From Parvivirga hydrogeniphila (GTDB lineage: Bacteria; Actinomycetota; Coriobacteriia; Anaerosomatales; Anaerosomataceae): DNA of 64,000 bases. The notes under the pieces were generated by a model. That model was not told the origin of the DNA. It saw nothing but the letters and a program-made list of their open reading frames with translations, and did not search any database. Where the stretch lies: NCBI RefSeq assembly GCF_023371205.1, contig NZ_JAMCCO010000001.1:554662-618661 (forward strand), written 5' to 3'. Shown one piece after another: positions 39,732-48,324 of this stretch. Every line of letters starts with the position of its first letter. Positions within the stretch are counted from its first letter, which is position 1. The translations under genes and the position numbers were made by a program.

Positions 39732-41227
39732 GGATCCGGCCCATGCAGCACGGCGATCTGGACGCTGTGACGCGTATCGAGCGTGCGAGCTTCCCGGCTC
39801 CGTGGAGCGAGGCGCAGTTCCGCGACGAGATCGAACGGCAGGACCGCTCGTGGGTGGTCGCGGAGGACGACGGAGCGCTCGTCGGTTTCGGCGGAGTCAT
39901 GGTGGTCGACGCCGATGCGCACGTGATGGACCTGGCCGTCGACCCTGGCTACCGGCGTCGGGGCGTCGGACGAGCCGTGCTCTGGGCGCTCGCCGAACGC
40001 GCGCTCGCGCTCGGTGCGGCCCGGATGACGCTTGAAGTCGCCGAGAGCAACCGCGCAGCGCTCGACCTGTATCTGAGCTGCGGGTTCGACGTGGCTGGAC
40101 GGCGGGTCGCGTACTACCCGGAGACGGGCGACGACGCCCTCGTGCTATGGTCGAGGCCGATCAGGTCGCATATCGCGGCAATGCGGGCGGCACGCGAGGG
40201 CTCAGACGTCGTGCTCGCCATCGAGAGCTCGTGCGATGAGACGGCGACGGCCGTCATGCGAGGAGGGCGGGAGCTGCTGTCGAGCGTGGTCGCGAGCCAG
40301 GTGGACTTCCACGCGCGGTTCGGCGGCGTGGTGCCAGAGATCGCGTCGCGCAAGCACACCGAGGCGATCGTCGGCGTCGTCGACGAGGCGTTGGAGCGTG
40401 CCGGCGTTGGCTTCGAGGAGCTCGACGCGATCGCCGTGACGCAGGGGCCGGGGCTGGTCGGAGCGCTCGTCGTCGGCGTGGCGTACGCGAAGGGTCTGGC
40501 ATTCGTGCGGGGTCTGCCGCTCATCGGCGTCAACCATCTCGAGGGACACCTGTACGCCGCGCGGCTCCACGACCCGACGCTCGAGCCGCCGTTCGTGGCG
40601 CTCGTCGTGTCGGGCGGGCACACGATGCTCGTGCACGTCCCCGAATGGGGCAGGCACGAGGTTCTCGGCAGGACGCTCGACGATGCCGCTGGCGAGGCGT
40701 TCGACAAGGTGGCGAAGCTGCTCGGTCTCGGCTATCCGGGCGGACCGGTGATCTCGCGGTTGGCGGCGCAGGGAGACCCGAGGGCGATCGCGTTCCCGCG
40801 CGCGATGTTGAAGAGCGGCAATCTGGACGTGTCGCTCTCGGGGCTGAAGACGGCCGTCTTGCAGTACGTGCAACGGGAGCGTGCCGCGGGCCGCGAGCTG
40901 AACCTGCCGGACATCGCTGCGTCGTTCCAGGCCGCCGTGATCGACGTGCAGGTCGCCAAGACGCTTGCTGCGGCGAGCGAGCGCGATGTCCAGTCGGTGG
41001 TGCTCGCCGGGGGCGTGGCGGCGAACGCGGCGCTACGTGAGGCGCTTGCGCACGCGCTCGGCGAACGCGGGATGCGTCTCGTCGTGCCGCCGATGTCGCT
41101 GTGCACCGACAACGCGGCGATGATCGCGGCGGTTGCCCACGATGAGATCGCCCGGGGCCGGTTCCTCGGTCTGAGCGCGGACGCCTCGGCGGTGCTGCAC
41201 CTGCGAGGTGCGAGCACCAACATCTGA
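39728..41227 (+). CDS. tsaD: RimI-TsaD fusion: N-acetyltransferase plus t6A transferase
   Basis: One continuous 499-residue frame joins two activities. Residues 1-145 are a GNAT acetyltransferase like RimI, which acetylates ribosomal protein S18; the acetyl-CoA loop RRRGVGRA is at 76-83 and the NRAALDLYLSCGF segment at 108-120. Residues 160-499 are TsaD, which transfers threonylcarbamoyl to A37 of tRNA, with AIESSCDETATAV at 164-176, metal ligands in NHLEGH (H270, H274) and D461 in CTDNAAM. No stop separates the parts; an internal ATG at residue 152 could still yield free TsaD. The GTG start overlaps the tsaB stop. Confidence 0.93.
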   Translation: MRIRPMQHGDLDAVTRIERASFPAPWSEAQFRDEIERQDRSWVVAEDDGALVGFGGVMVVDADAHVMDLAVDPGYRRRGVGRAVLWALAERALALGAARMTLEVAESNRAALDLYLSCGFDVAGRRVAYYPETGDDALVLWSRPIRSHIAAMRAAREGSDVVLAIESSCDETATAVMRGGRELLSSVVASQVDFHARFGGVVPEIASRKHTEAIVGVVDEALERAGVGFEELDAIAVTQGPGLVGALVVGVAYAKGLAFVRGLPLIGVNHLEGHLYAARLHDPTLEPPFVALVVSGGHTMLVHVPEWGRHEVLGRTLDDAAGEAFDKVAKLLGLGYPGGPVISRLAAQGDPRAIAFPRAMLKSGNLDVSLSGLKTAVLQYVQRERAAGRELNLPDIAASFQAAVIDVQVAKTLAAASERDVQSVVLAGGVAANAALREALAHALGERGMRLVVPPMSLCTDNAAMIAAVAHDEIARGRFLGLSADASAVLHLRGASTNI

Positions 41228-41242
41228 GCACAGAACGCTCAA

Positions 41243-41278
41243 GTTTCTTGCTAGAAGGCGCAAAAACCCGCTTGAAAT
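41243..41278 (+). repeat. Non-coding block similar to one upstream of the ATPase operon
   Basis: This 36-base stretch starts GTTTCTTGC and ends GAAAT, matching 27754-27789 in its ends, length and several central positions. It overlaps the possible -35 (TTGAAA) of groES. It may be a shared operator or upstream element. Confidence 0.35.
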
Positions 41279-41301
41279 CGGTGCGGCCTGGGTACTATCA
41301 T
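41272..41301 (+). promoter_or_regulatory. Promoter of groESL
   Basis: TTGAAA (41272-41277) and TATCAT (41296-41301) are 18 bases apart; an overlapping TACTAT at 41293-41298 is an alternative -10. The promoter sits just upstream of the CIRCE operator, so HrcA binding would block early transcription. Confidence 0.6.
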
Positions 41302-41310
41302 GCGTCGGTG

Positions 41311-41337
41311 TTAGCACTCGCGTCTTGCGAGTGCTAG
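41311..41337 (+). promoter_or_regulatory. CIRCE operator (HrcA binding site)
   Basis: TTAGCACTC, nine bases, then GAGTGCTAG: this matches the CIRCE consensus at 17 of 18 arm positions. HrcA represses groESL through this element in many Gram-positive bacteria. hrcA itself is not in the window. Confidence 0.95.
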
Positions 41338-41424
41338 CAGTCTGGAAGAACAGCTGCTTGTGCTGCTTGACGGCTCAAGCGGCGGAATGCAGGTCCGTCT
41401 GAGGAGAAGACAGGAGGGCAGAGC

Positions 41425-41718
41425 ATGAAACTGAAGCCGCTGTTCGACAACATCGTCGTCAAGCCGGCGAAGGCCGAGGAGCAGACCAAGTCCGGCCTCA
41501 TCATCCCCGACACCGCCCAGGAGAAGCCGAAGCAGGGCGAGGTCATCGCCGTGGGCGACGGCCGCTGGGACGACGAGGGCGAGAAGCGTGTTCCCATGGA
41601 TGTCAAGGTCGGCGACAAGGTCATCTACAAGGAGTGGGGCAAGACCTCGGTCAAGATCGACGGCGAGGAGTACTTCATCATGTCGCAGGGCGACGTCCTC
41701 GCGATCATCGAACAGTAA
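41425..41718 (+). CDS. groES: Co-chaperonin GroES
   Basis: GroES caps the GroEL cage. The product is 97 residues, normal length, starting [19 protein letters not shown], with the mobile loop [15 protein letters not shown] at residues 22-36 and [11 protein letters not shown] at the end. CAGGAGGGC precedes the ATG. It is followed by groEL after a 42-base gap and both are controlled by the CIRCE element. Confidence 0.98.
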   Translation: MKLKPLFDNIVVKPAKAEEQTKSGLIIPDTAQEKPKQGEVIAVGDGRWDDEGEKRVPMDVKVGDKVIYKEWGKTSVKIDGEEYFIMSQGDVLAIIEQ

Positions 41719-41760
41719 GCATCGTCTGTCAGGAACGTGTGAAGGAGGGAGTCCGTCTAG

Positions 41761-43380
<1,620 letters not shown>

Positions 43381-43402
43381 GCGCCTGGACCCTTCAGCGG
43401 TC

Positions 43403-43434
43403 GAGGCCCCGAGGGCATGCGCCTTCGGGGCCTC
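43403..43434 (+). terminator. Terminator after groEL
   Basis: GAGGCCCCGAGGGC pairs with GCCTTCGGGGCCTC in a 14-bp stem with one mismatch and loop ATGC. It lies 23 bases after the groEL stop and separates the chaperonin operon from the exported-protein cluster. Confidence 0.8.
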
Positions 43435-43457
43435 GTGCCGTTCGAAATCGTGAAACT

Positions 43458-43486
43458 TTGACGAGGTTCTGATCGGAACATGTGCT
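43458..43486 (+). promoter_or_regulatory. Possible promoter with a dyad operator for the exported-protein cluster
   Basis: TTGACG (43458-43463) could be a -35; 17 bases later TGTGCT (43481-43486) is a weak -10. The spacer holds GTTCTGATCGGAAC (43466-43479), a near-perfect dyad with GTTC and GAAC arms six bases apart, a likely repressor site. The remaining bases up to 43570 show nothing clear. Confidence 0.4.
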
Positions 43487-43581
43487 GCTCATGGGGGACC
43501 GTCCAAGACGCTCAGGGGTGATCGTTCGGGGAGGGGACGCGCTCGCGCAGCAGGAAGCAGGGGTTCACCGGAGGGGGCGTG

Positions 43582-44124
43582 ATGCGTACGCGTGTCATTT
43601 GCGCGGTCTTGCTCGCGGCAATGATGTTGGTGACACCAGCGGTTGTCGCAGCAAAGACTGCCAGGAACTACTGCAACGATTGGTCGGACATCGGGGGCGG
43701 CGCGATGTGGCCGGTGGCCGAGAACGCCGACGACTTCCAGATCCAGAAGGGCTATGCGGTCGTCAATGGTCGGTATGACTCGTGTTCTGCGAACTACAAC
43801 ATCGCTGCTCTCACTGGGGACACGCCGTGCTCGATGGCCATCTGGATGGGCTGCTACACCCTGAACGACCCGGGAAGCGCTGGAGACAGCCTGCCGTGGG
43901 CGTGCTGCTACGCGGGGGTCGACCATTCGATGGGCTTCTCGAAGAGCATCACCATGGGCAGCTGGGCCGGTCACTACTCGTACGGGTACTGGCGGTCGCT
44001 CACAAACGGCAACTACACGAACAAGGCGATGGATGACGGGGAGGCCTATGTGCGGTCGAAGCACCTCGGCCTGGCAGGCGGCTACGACTCGCACGGGTAC
44101 GTCGGGCTGAACATGAAGATTTAG
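43582..44124 (+). CDS. Secreted cysteine-rich protein of unknown function
   Basis: I do not recognise the family. The 180-residue product has a clear Sec signal peptide, with basic MRTR, a hydrophobic stretch to residue 20 and a likely cleavage after VVAA (residue 24). The mature part has six cysteines (31, 68, 83, 91, 108, 109), an even number that could form three disulfides, and is rich in aromatic residues, Gly and Asn (HYSYGYWRSLTNGNYTN). It is likely extracellular. ATG 43582 follows GGAGGGGG; a GTG at 43579 is also possible. It leads a three-gene group with a PepSY-like protein and a lipoprotein. Confidence 0.75.
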   Translation: MRTRVICAVLLAAMMLVTPAVVAAKTARNYCNDWSDIGGGAMWPVAENADDFQIQKGYAVVNGRYDSCSANYNIAALTGDTPCSMAIWMGCYTLNDPGSAGDSLPWACCYAGVDHSMGFSKSITMGSWAGHYSYGYWRSLTNGNYTNKAMDDGEAYVRSKHLGLAGGYDSHGYVGLNMKI

Positions 44125-44133
44125 GGGGCTTCG

Positions 44134-44928
44134 ATGAAGAGGGTGTTGCTGAGCGCGTGCCTGCTCGTATCGAGCGTCACGGCCGTTCTAGGCGCGCGGC
44201 TGGCGTTGGCCGAGGCCTTGAGCTCCGCTGAGCGCATCGGCTCGGAAGCGATGCGACTCACGGGTGCTCGATCTGTCCGGCTCCGCCCGGTTGCCGACGG
44301 TGTGTTCTCGGGCGTCGATGGCTTGAGCGAATGGGTCGATGCCCTCACCGGCGAGGAGTATGGCTGGAGTCGGAACGGCCAGTACATCTTCCGCTATGCC
44401 GACCCGCGGGCGTACGCTCCCCCGGTAGGTTCAAGCGATATCGGAGAGAGCCGGGCGAAAGCGATAGCGGCGGCGTGGGCGAACCGGGCCTACGCGGGCG
44501 GGTCGCTGGCAGGCATGGCAGTGAGCTGCACGTGCAAGGAAGAGGGGACCGATCCGGTGACGGCGGAATACCTCGTCGAGTACCGGCGGTACGCGGGCAC
44601 GGTACGAACGTGCGACCACATCGCGATCCGTGTGAACGGGTCTTCGGGTGCGGTGATGAGCGTCGAGCAGGACTACGACGTCATTTCAGTCGGTCTCTCT
44701 CCACAGGTCGGCAGCGATGAGGCACGATCGATCGCCGCGCGCGAGCTGGGAGTCCCCGTCGAGTGCTGCACGGCATACAACTTGGAGGTCGTGAAGAGCC
44801 TGCAGGGGGTGCAGCACCTGGTGTGGGTGGTGCAGGCCCGTACCGGTGACGAGGAGGTCGGGGGTGAAGGCGTCGAGGTCGTCGACGCGCACTCGGGAAA
44901 GGCGCTGGACAGTGGCAAGAGCTGGTAG
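44134..44928 (+). CDS. Exported protein with two PepSY-like units
   Basis: The 264-residue product has an N-terminal signal peptide with cleavage probably after LALA (residue 26). Two segments, about residues 105-185 and 190-264, each run from an AR/AK-rich helix to a beta pattern ending in a turn like NGSSGAVMSV or VDAHSGKALD, which is the usual PepSY layout. PepSY domains often inhibit peptidases or sit in cell-envelope proteins. No peptidase is seen here. Several cysteines (SCTC, TC, CC) in the mature part could form disulfides. It starts nine bases after the preceding secreted protein, so they are probably co-transcribed. The domain call is from pattern only. Confidence 0.65.
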   Translation: MKRVLLSACLLVSSVTAVLGARLALAEALSSAERIGSEAMRLTGARSVRLRPVADGVFSGVDGLSEWVDALTGEEYGWSRNGQYIFRYADPRAYAPPVGSSDIGESRAKAIAAAWANRAYAGGSLAGMAVSCTCKEEGTDPVTAEYLVEYRRYAGTVRTCDHIAIRVNGSSGAVMSVEQDYDVISVGLSPQVGSDEARSIAARELGVPVECCTAYNLEVVKSLQGVQHLVWVVQARTGDEEVGGEGVEVVDAHSGKALDSGKSW

Positions 44929-45406
44929 GACGGCGCTGGCGCTGGTTTCGTGCGTTCTGCTCGTCGCCTGTGTTTCGTGCAGTCGGACAGAACTCGAGCG
45001 GCGCATCAAGAGCGTGCACGGTGACAGGATCGACACGTACCGCGTCTTGAAATCACCGGAGGGCGATCCGCGTCTGCAGGTGGCGCTGGTGCTGCGTGGC
45101 GAGCAGAGGCCGTCCATGGCGCAGATGTGCGCGATCCTGGCGACGGCGGCCCGAGAGTCGCAGGATGGGACTGTCGCTGTCAGCTACGCGGTGACTCGCC
45201 GGGACGGGACATCGGACACGATCATGATGAGCTGGTGTGCGGACACCGGCGATCTCATCCTGTGGGAGGGGCGCGCCCCTGGGCCGAAAGGAGAAGGCCT
45301 GTCGACAGAATTCCCCGTGTCGTATGCACGAGATGTGACTCTCGAACAGATCGAGTCGGCATCAAAAGGAGCATCGCTGGAGATGGATGCTTGGCTGACG
45401 GAATGA
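44912..45406 (+). CDS. Putative lipoprotein of unknown function
   Basis: Starting at GTG 44912, which overlaps the previous gene by 17 bases, the product is 164 residues. It begins with a basic segment and a hydrophobic stretch that ends in the lipobox LVAC, so it is likely to be anchored to the outer face of the membrane. The rest shows two short parts with no motif I know (VHGDRIDTYRVLK and EFPVSYARDVTLEQ). It may interact with the two exported proteins encoded just upstream. The longer frame from 44846 is an out-of-frame extension within the PepSY gene. Confidence 0.65.
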   Translation: MARAGRTALALVSCVLLVACVSCSRTELERRIKSVHGDRIDTYRVLKSPEGDPRLQVALVLRGEQRPSMAQMCAILATAARESQDGTVAVSYAVTRRDGTSDTIMMSWCADTGDLILWEGRAPGPKGEGLSTEFPVSYARDVTLEQIESASKGASLEMDAWLTE

Positions 45407-45430
45407 TCTGGCCCGCTCGACGGCGAGCAA

Positions 45431-45460
45431 GCATGAGGCCCCGCCCCCGGGGCCTCATGC
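45431..45460 (+). terminator. Terminator after the exported-protein cluster
   Basis: GCATGAGGCCCCG and CGGGGCCTCATGC form a perfect 13-bp stem around loop CCCC. It lies 24 bases after the lipoprotein stop and closes the three-gene group. Confidence 0.85.
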
Positions 45461-45473
45461 CGTCTCAGTGCGC

Positions 45474-45479
45474 TATCAT
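45474..45479 (+). promoter_or_regulatory. Possible -10 of the deca-cysteine gene
   Basis: TATCAT lies 26 bases before the GTG at 45506. No -35 can be named because the upstream bases belong to the terminator hairpin. Confidence 0.3.
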
Positions 45480-45505
45480 TCGGCAGGAAGAAGGGAGGCC
45501 ATGCG

Positions 45506-45853
45506 GTGAAGCGTCAATTCTTGGCCGAGTGGCACCGGCTGAAGATCGAGCACACGCACGACCGTGATCAGCACAACAACTACGGGTGCTTCAACGTCGA
45601 GGCGTGCCGCAACTGCAACTACGTGTACAACTCGCGTGCGGCGATAAGCTGCCACAACTGCGACAGCGTCATCGAGTGCGTCCAGTGCGTCGACTGTCGG
45701 GACTGCGCGTACTGCGTCGGCTTGAACGGAGCGCGGTTCCACATCCTGAACCGGGAGTACTCCGAGCAGGAGTACTACGAGAAGCTGCACGAGCTGGGCA
45801 TCGACTGGAATGTGCAGGCCTTCGACCCGCTCGATCCGTACGCCTCCCTCTAG
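45506..45853 (+). CDS. Small protein with ten cysteines in CxxC repeats
   Basis: The 115-residue product is not exported. Its cysteines are at 28, 34, 37, 49, 52, 58, 61, 64, 67 and 70; the last five recur every three residues (ECVQCVDCRDCAYC), which suggests a small repeat fold or a metal-binding scaffold. A short segment after it, FHILNREYSEQEYYEKL, resembles a motif that I recall from zinc-ribbon proteins of uncultivated bacteria, but I cannot name the family. The GTG at 45506 has GGGAGG upstream. It stands alone between a terminator and ychF. Confidence 0.8.
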   Translation: MKRQFLAEWHRLKIEHTHDRDQHNNYGCFNVEACRNCNYVYNSRAAISCHNCDSVIECVQCVDCRDCAYCVGLNGARFHILNREYSEQEYYEKLHELGIDWNVQAFDPLDPYASL

Positions 45854-45877
45854 GACCGCCAGCCCCAGGAGGATCGC

Positions 45878-46942
45878 GTGTCGCTTTCCATCGGTATCGT
45901 CGGGCTTCCCAACGTCGGGAAGTCGACGCTGTTCACCGCGCTCACGCGCAAGCAGGTCGACGCAGCGAACTACCCGTTCGCCACGATCGACCCCAACGTC
46001 GGTATCGTGCCGGTCCCGGACCGCAGGCTCGACCGTCTTGCCGAGATCGTGAGGCCCGAGCGCGTCGTGCCTGCGACGGTCGAGTTCTGGGACATCGCCG
46101 GCCTGGTTCGCGGCGCAAGCGAGGGCGAGGGCCTCGGCAACCAGTTCCTGGCGAACATCCGCGAGACCGATGCGATCGTCGAGGTCGTGCGGTTCTTCTC
46201 CGACCCGAACGTCGTGCATGTGGCCGGCGTCGTGGACCCTCTCTCGGACGTCGAGACCATCCGTACCGAGCTCGTGCTCGCGGATCTCGGGACGGTCGAG
46301 CGAGCGCTTCCACGCATCGAGAAGGACGCGAAGCGCGACGCAGCGCATGCGGCGAAGCTCGCGACCGTGAAGCGCGTGTACGAGCACCTTTCGCAGGGTC
46401 ACCGTGCGCGCACGATGGCGATGACGGACGACGAGCGCGAGCACTTGCGGGACCTGCACCTGCTCACGATGAAGCCGATGCTGTACGTGGCGAATGTGGA
46501 CGAAGCGCAGCTGGGTGAAGCTCTGCCTGAGGTCGATGGGCTCATGCCGATCCCTATCTGCGCGAAGATCGAGGCCGAGATGGCAGAGCTCGAGCCGGAC
46601 GAGCTCGCGGAGTTCCTTGCCATGGAGGGCCTGGAGGAGCCCGGGCTGAACGCTCTCATCCGCGAAGCGTACCGTCTGCTGGGGCTCATCAGCTTCTTCA
46701 CCGCAGGTCCGAAAGAGGTGCGTGCCTGGACTGTGAGGGACGGAGCGAAGGCGCCGGAGGCCGCCGGGGTCATCCATTCCGACTTCGAGCGCGGATTCAT
46801 CAAGGCCGAGGTGATCTCGTTCGCTGACTACGACGAGCTCGGCTCTGAAGCCGCCGTCCGTGCCGCGGGCAAGCTGCGGATGGAGGGGAAGGACTACGTC
46901 GTGCAGGACGGCGACGTGATGCACTTCCGATTCAACGTGTGA
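45878..46942 (+). CDS. ychF: Redox-regulated ATPase / GTP-binding protein YchF
   Basis: YchF is a conserved Obg-family ATPase that binds ribosomes and takes part in stress responses. The 354-residue product has the P-loop GLPNVGKST at residues 9-17, a central helical insertion and a C-terminal TGS domain with GPKEVRAWTV and the ending YVVQDGDVMHFRFNV. The GTG at 45878 has AGGAGG five bases upstream. Confidence 0.97.
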   Translation: MSLSIGIVGLPNVGKSTLFTALTRKQVDAANYPFATIDPNVGIVPVPDRRLDRLAEIVRPERVVPATVEFWDIAGLVRGASEGEGLGNQFLANIRETDAIVEVVRFFSDPNVVHVAGVVDPLSDVETIRTELVLADLGTVERALPRIEKDAKRDAAHAAKLATVKRVYEHLSQGHRARTMAMTDDEREHLRDLHLLTMKPMLYVANVDEAQLGEALPEVDGLMPIPICAKIEAEMAELEPDELAEFLAMEGLEEPGLNALIREAYRLLGLISFFTAGPKEVRAWTVRDGAKAPEAAGVIHSDFERGFIKAEVISFADYDELGSEAAVRAAGKLRMEGKDYVVQDGDVMHFRFNV

Positions 46943-46959
46943 GGAAATCCGTCAAGACC

Positions 46960-46990
46960 TTCGCCGGAGGTGTTCCGTCGGGCCGGCGAA
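46960..46990 (+). terminator. Weak hairpin after ychF
   Basis: TTCGCCGG (46960-46967) pairs with CCGGCGAA (46983-46990), an 8-bp perfect stem with a 15-base loop. It sits 18 bases after the ychF stop and overlaps the possible promoter of guaB3. Confidence 0.45.
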
Positions 46991-46995
46991 ACCCC

Positions 46996-47001
46996 TAGAA
47001 T
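46996..47001 (+). promoter_or_regulatory. Possible -10 of the guaB3-guaA unit
   Basis: TAGAAT lies in the 197-base gap between ychF and guaB3. The leader from here to the ATG, about 130 bases, shows no riboswitch I recognise. Confidence 0.4.
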
Positions 47002-47139
47002 ACACAGAACCGAGGACCCCGGCCGTTCGCCGGGCATCGTGGACCAGATCGCAGTCGCTTCTCGGGCGTCACGGTCTGGTCCTTGTCGCATATCGGGTCG
47101 TTGTCAGGGAACTGTGTCGATAGAGGAGGCGCCGCCAGC

Positions 47140-48312
47140 ATGGAGCTCGAGATCGGACGGGGCAAGACCGCACGCCGCGCGTACGGGTTCGACGACATCG
47201 CCATCGTGCCGTCGCGCAGGACGCGCGACCCGCGCGACGTGGACATCCACTGGGAGTTCTCGTTCCGGGGCAAGACCTACAGCTTCGAGCTGCCGGTGCT
47301 CGCCTCTGCGATGGACGGCGTCGTGGATCCCGCGTTCGCCATCGAGATGGGCAAGCTCGGCGGGCTCGCAGTGCTGAACCTCGAAGGCATCCAGACCCGG
47401 TACGAGGACCCTGCGCCGCAGCTCGACGCGATCGCGTCGTTCGCGAAGGAAGAGGCCACGGCGCGCATGCAGGAGATCTACCAGGAGCCCGTGAAGCCCG
47501 AGCTCATCACGGAGCGCATCAAGCAGATCAAGGCAGGCGGCGTGCTGGCGGCAGCGTCGCTTACGCCACAGAACGTCGAGCGCTACATTCCGTACGCTCT
47601 TGATGGCGGCCTCGACATCCTCGTCATCCAAGGCACGGTCGTGAGCGCTGAGCACGTCTCCTCGTACGACAAACCGCTCGACTTGAACGCGTTCGTCCGC
47701 GACGTCGGCATTCCGTGCATCATCGGAGGCTGCTGCTCGTACCAGGGCGCACTGCATCTGATGCGCACGGGAGCGGTCGGCGTGCTCGTGGGCGTCGGCC
47801 CCGGCCATGCGTGCACGTCCCGGCGCGTGCTCGGCATCGGCGTCCCGCAAGCGACGGCGATCGCCGATGCGGCTGCGGCACGGCTGCGCCACATCGACGA
47901 GACCGGCCAGTACTGTCACGTCATCGCAGACGGCGGTATGCGCACCGGTGGCGACGTCGCGAAGGCGATCGCGTGCGGCGCGGACGCGGTGATGATCGGC
48001 TCGCCGCTCGCCTCCGCCGAAGAGGCGCCCGGCCGTGGCTACCACTGGGGCATGGCGACCTTCCATCCGGACCTTCCGCGCGGCGCGCGCGTGTACGCGG
48101 GTCGGAAAGGAACGCTCAAGCAGATCCTCGCCGGTCCGGCGCACGAGAACGACGGCACGCTCAACCTGTTCGGCGCGCTCAGGACGTCGATGGCGACGTG
48201 CGGCTACGAGAACCTGAAGTCGTTCCAGAAGGCGGAGGTCATGATCGCGCCTGCGCTGCAGACCGAGGGCAAGGTCTTGCAGCAGGCGCAAGGCGTCGGC
48301 ATGGGCAGGTAG
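47140..48312 (+). CDS. guaB3: GuaB3 family IMP dehydrogenase-related protein
   Basis: GuaB3 proteins are a mainly actinobacterial IMP dehydrogenase/GMP reductase subfamily. The ATG at 47140 with GAGGAGG ten bases upstream gives 390 residues; the frame is open back to 47083. The barrel has SAMDGVVDPAFAIEMGKLGG at about residues 56-75 and the catalytic-loop GPGHACTSR with Cys225. The CBS-containing insertion of full GuaB is absent. The gene lies 12 bases upstream of guaA, supporting a role in guanine nucleotide metabolism; whether it makes XMP or has a GMP reductase-like role cannot be read from the sequence. Confidence 0.9.
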   Translation: MELEIGRGKTARRAYGFDDIAIVPSRRTRDPRDVDIHWEFSFRGKTYSFELPVLASAMDGVVDPAFAIEMGKLGGLAVLNLEGIQTRYEDPAPQLDAIASFAKEEATARMQEIYQEPVKPELITERIKQIKAGGVLAAASLTPQNVERYIPYALDGGLDILVIQGTVVSAEHVSSYDKPLDLNAFVRDVGIPCIIGGCCSYQGALHLMRTGAVGVLVGVGPGHACTSRRVLGIGVPQATAIADAAAARLRHIDETGQYCHVIADGGMRTGGDVAKAIACGADAVMIGSPLASAEEAPGRGYHWGMATFHPDLPRGARVYAGRKGTLKQILAGPAHENDGTLNLFGALRTSMATCGYENLKSFQKAEVMIAPALQTEGKVLQQAQGVGMGR

Positions 48313-48324
48313 GCGGCCGGCCGG

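Noticed and set aside
47002-47139. Purine riboswitch in the guaB3 leader
   Set aside because: No conserved three-way junction core could be found by eye.
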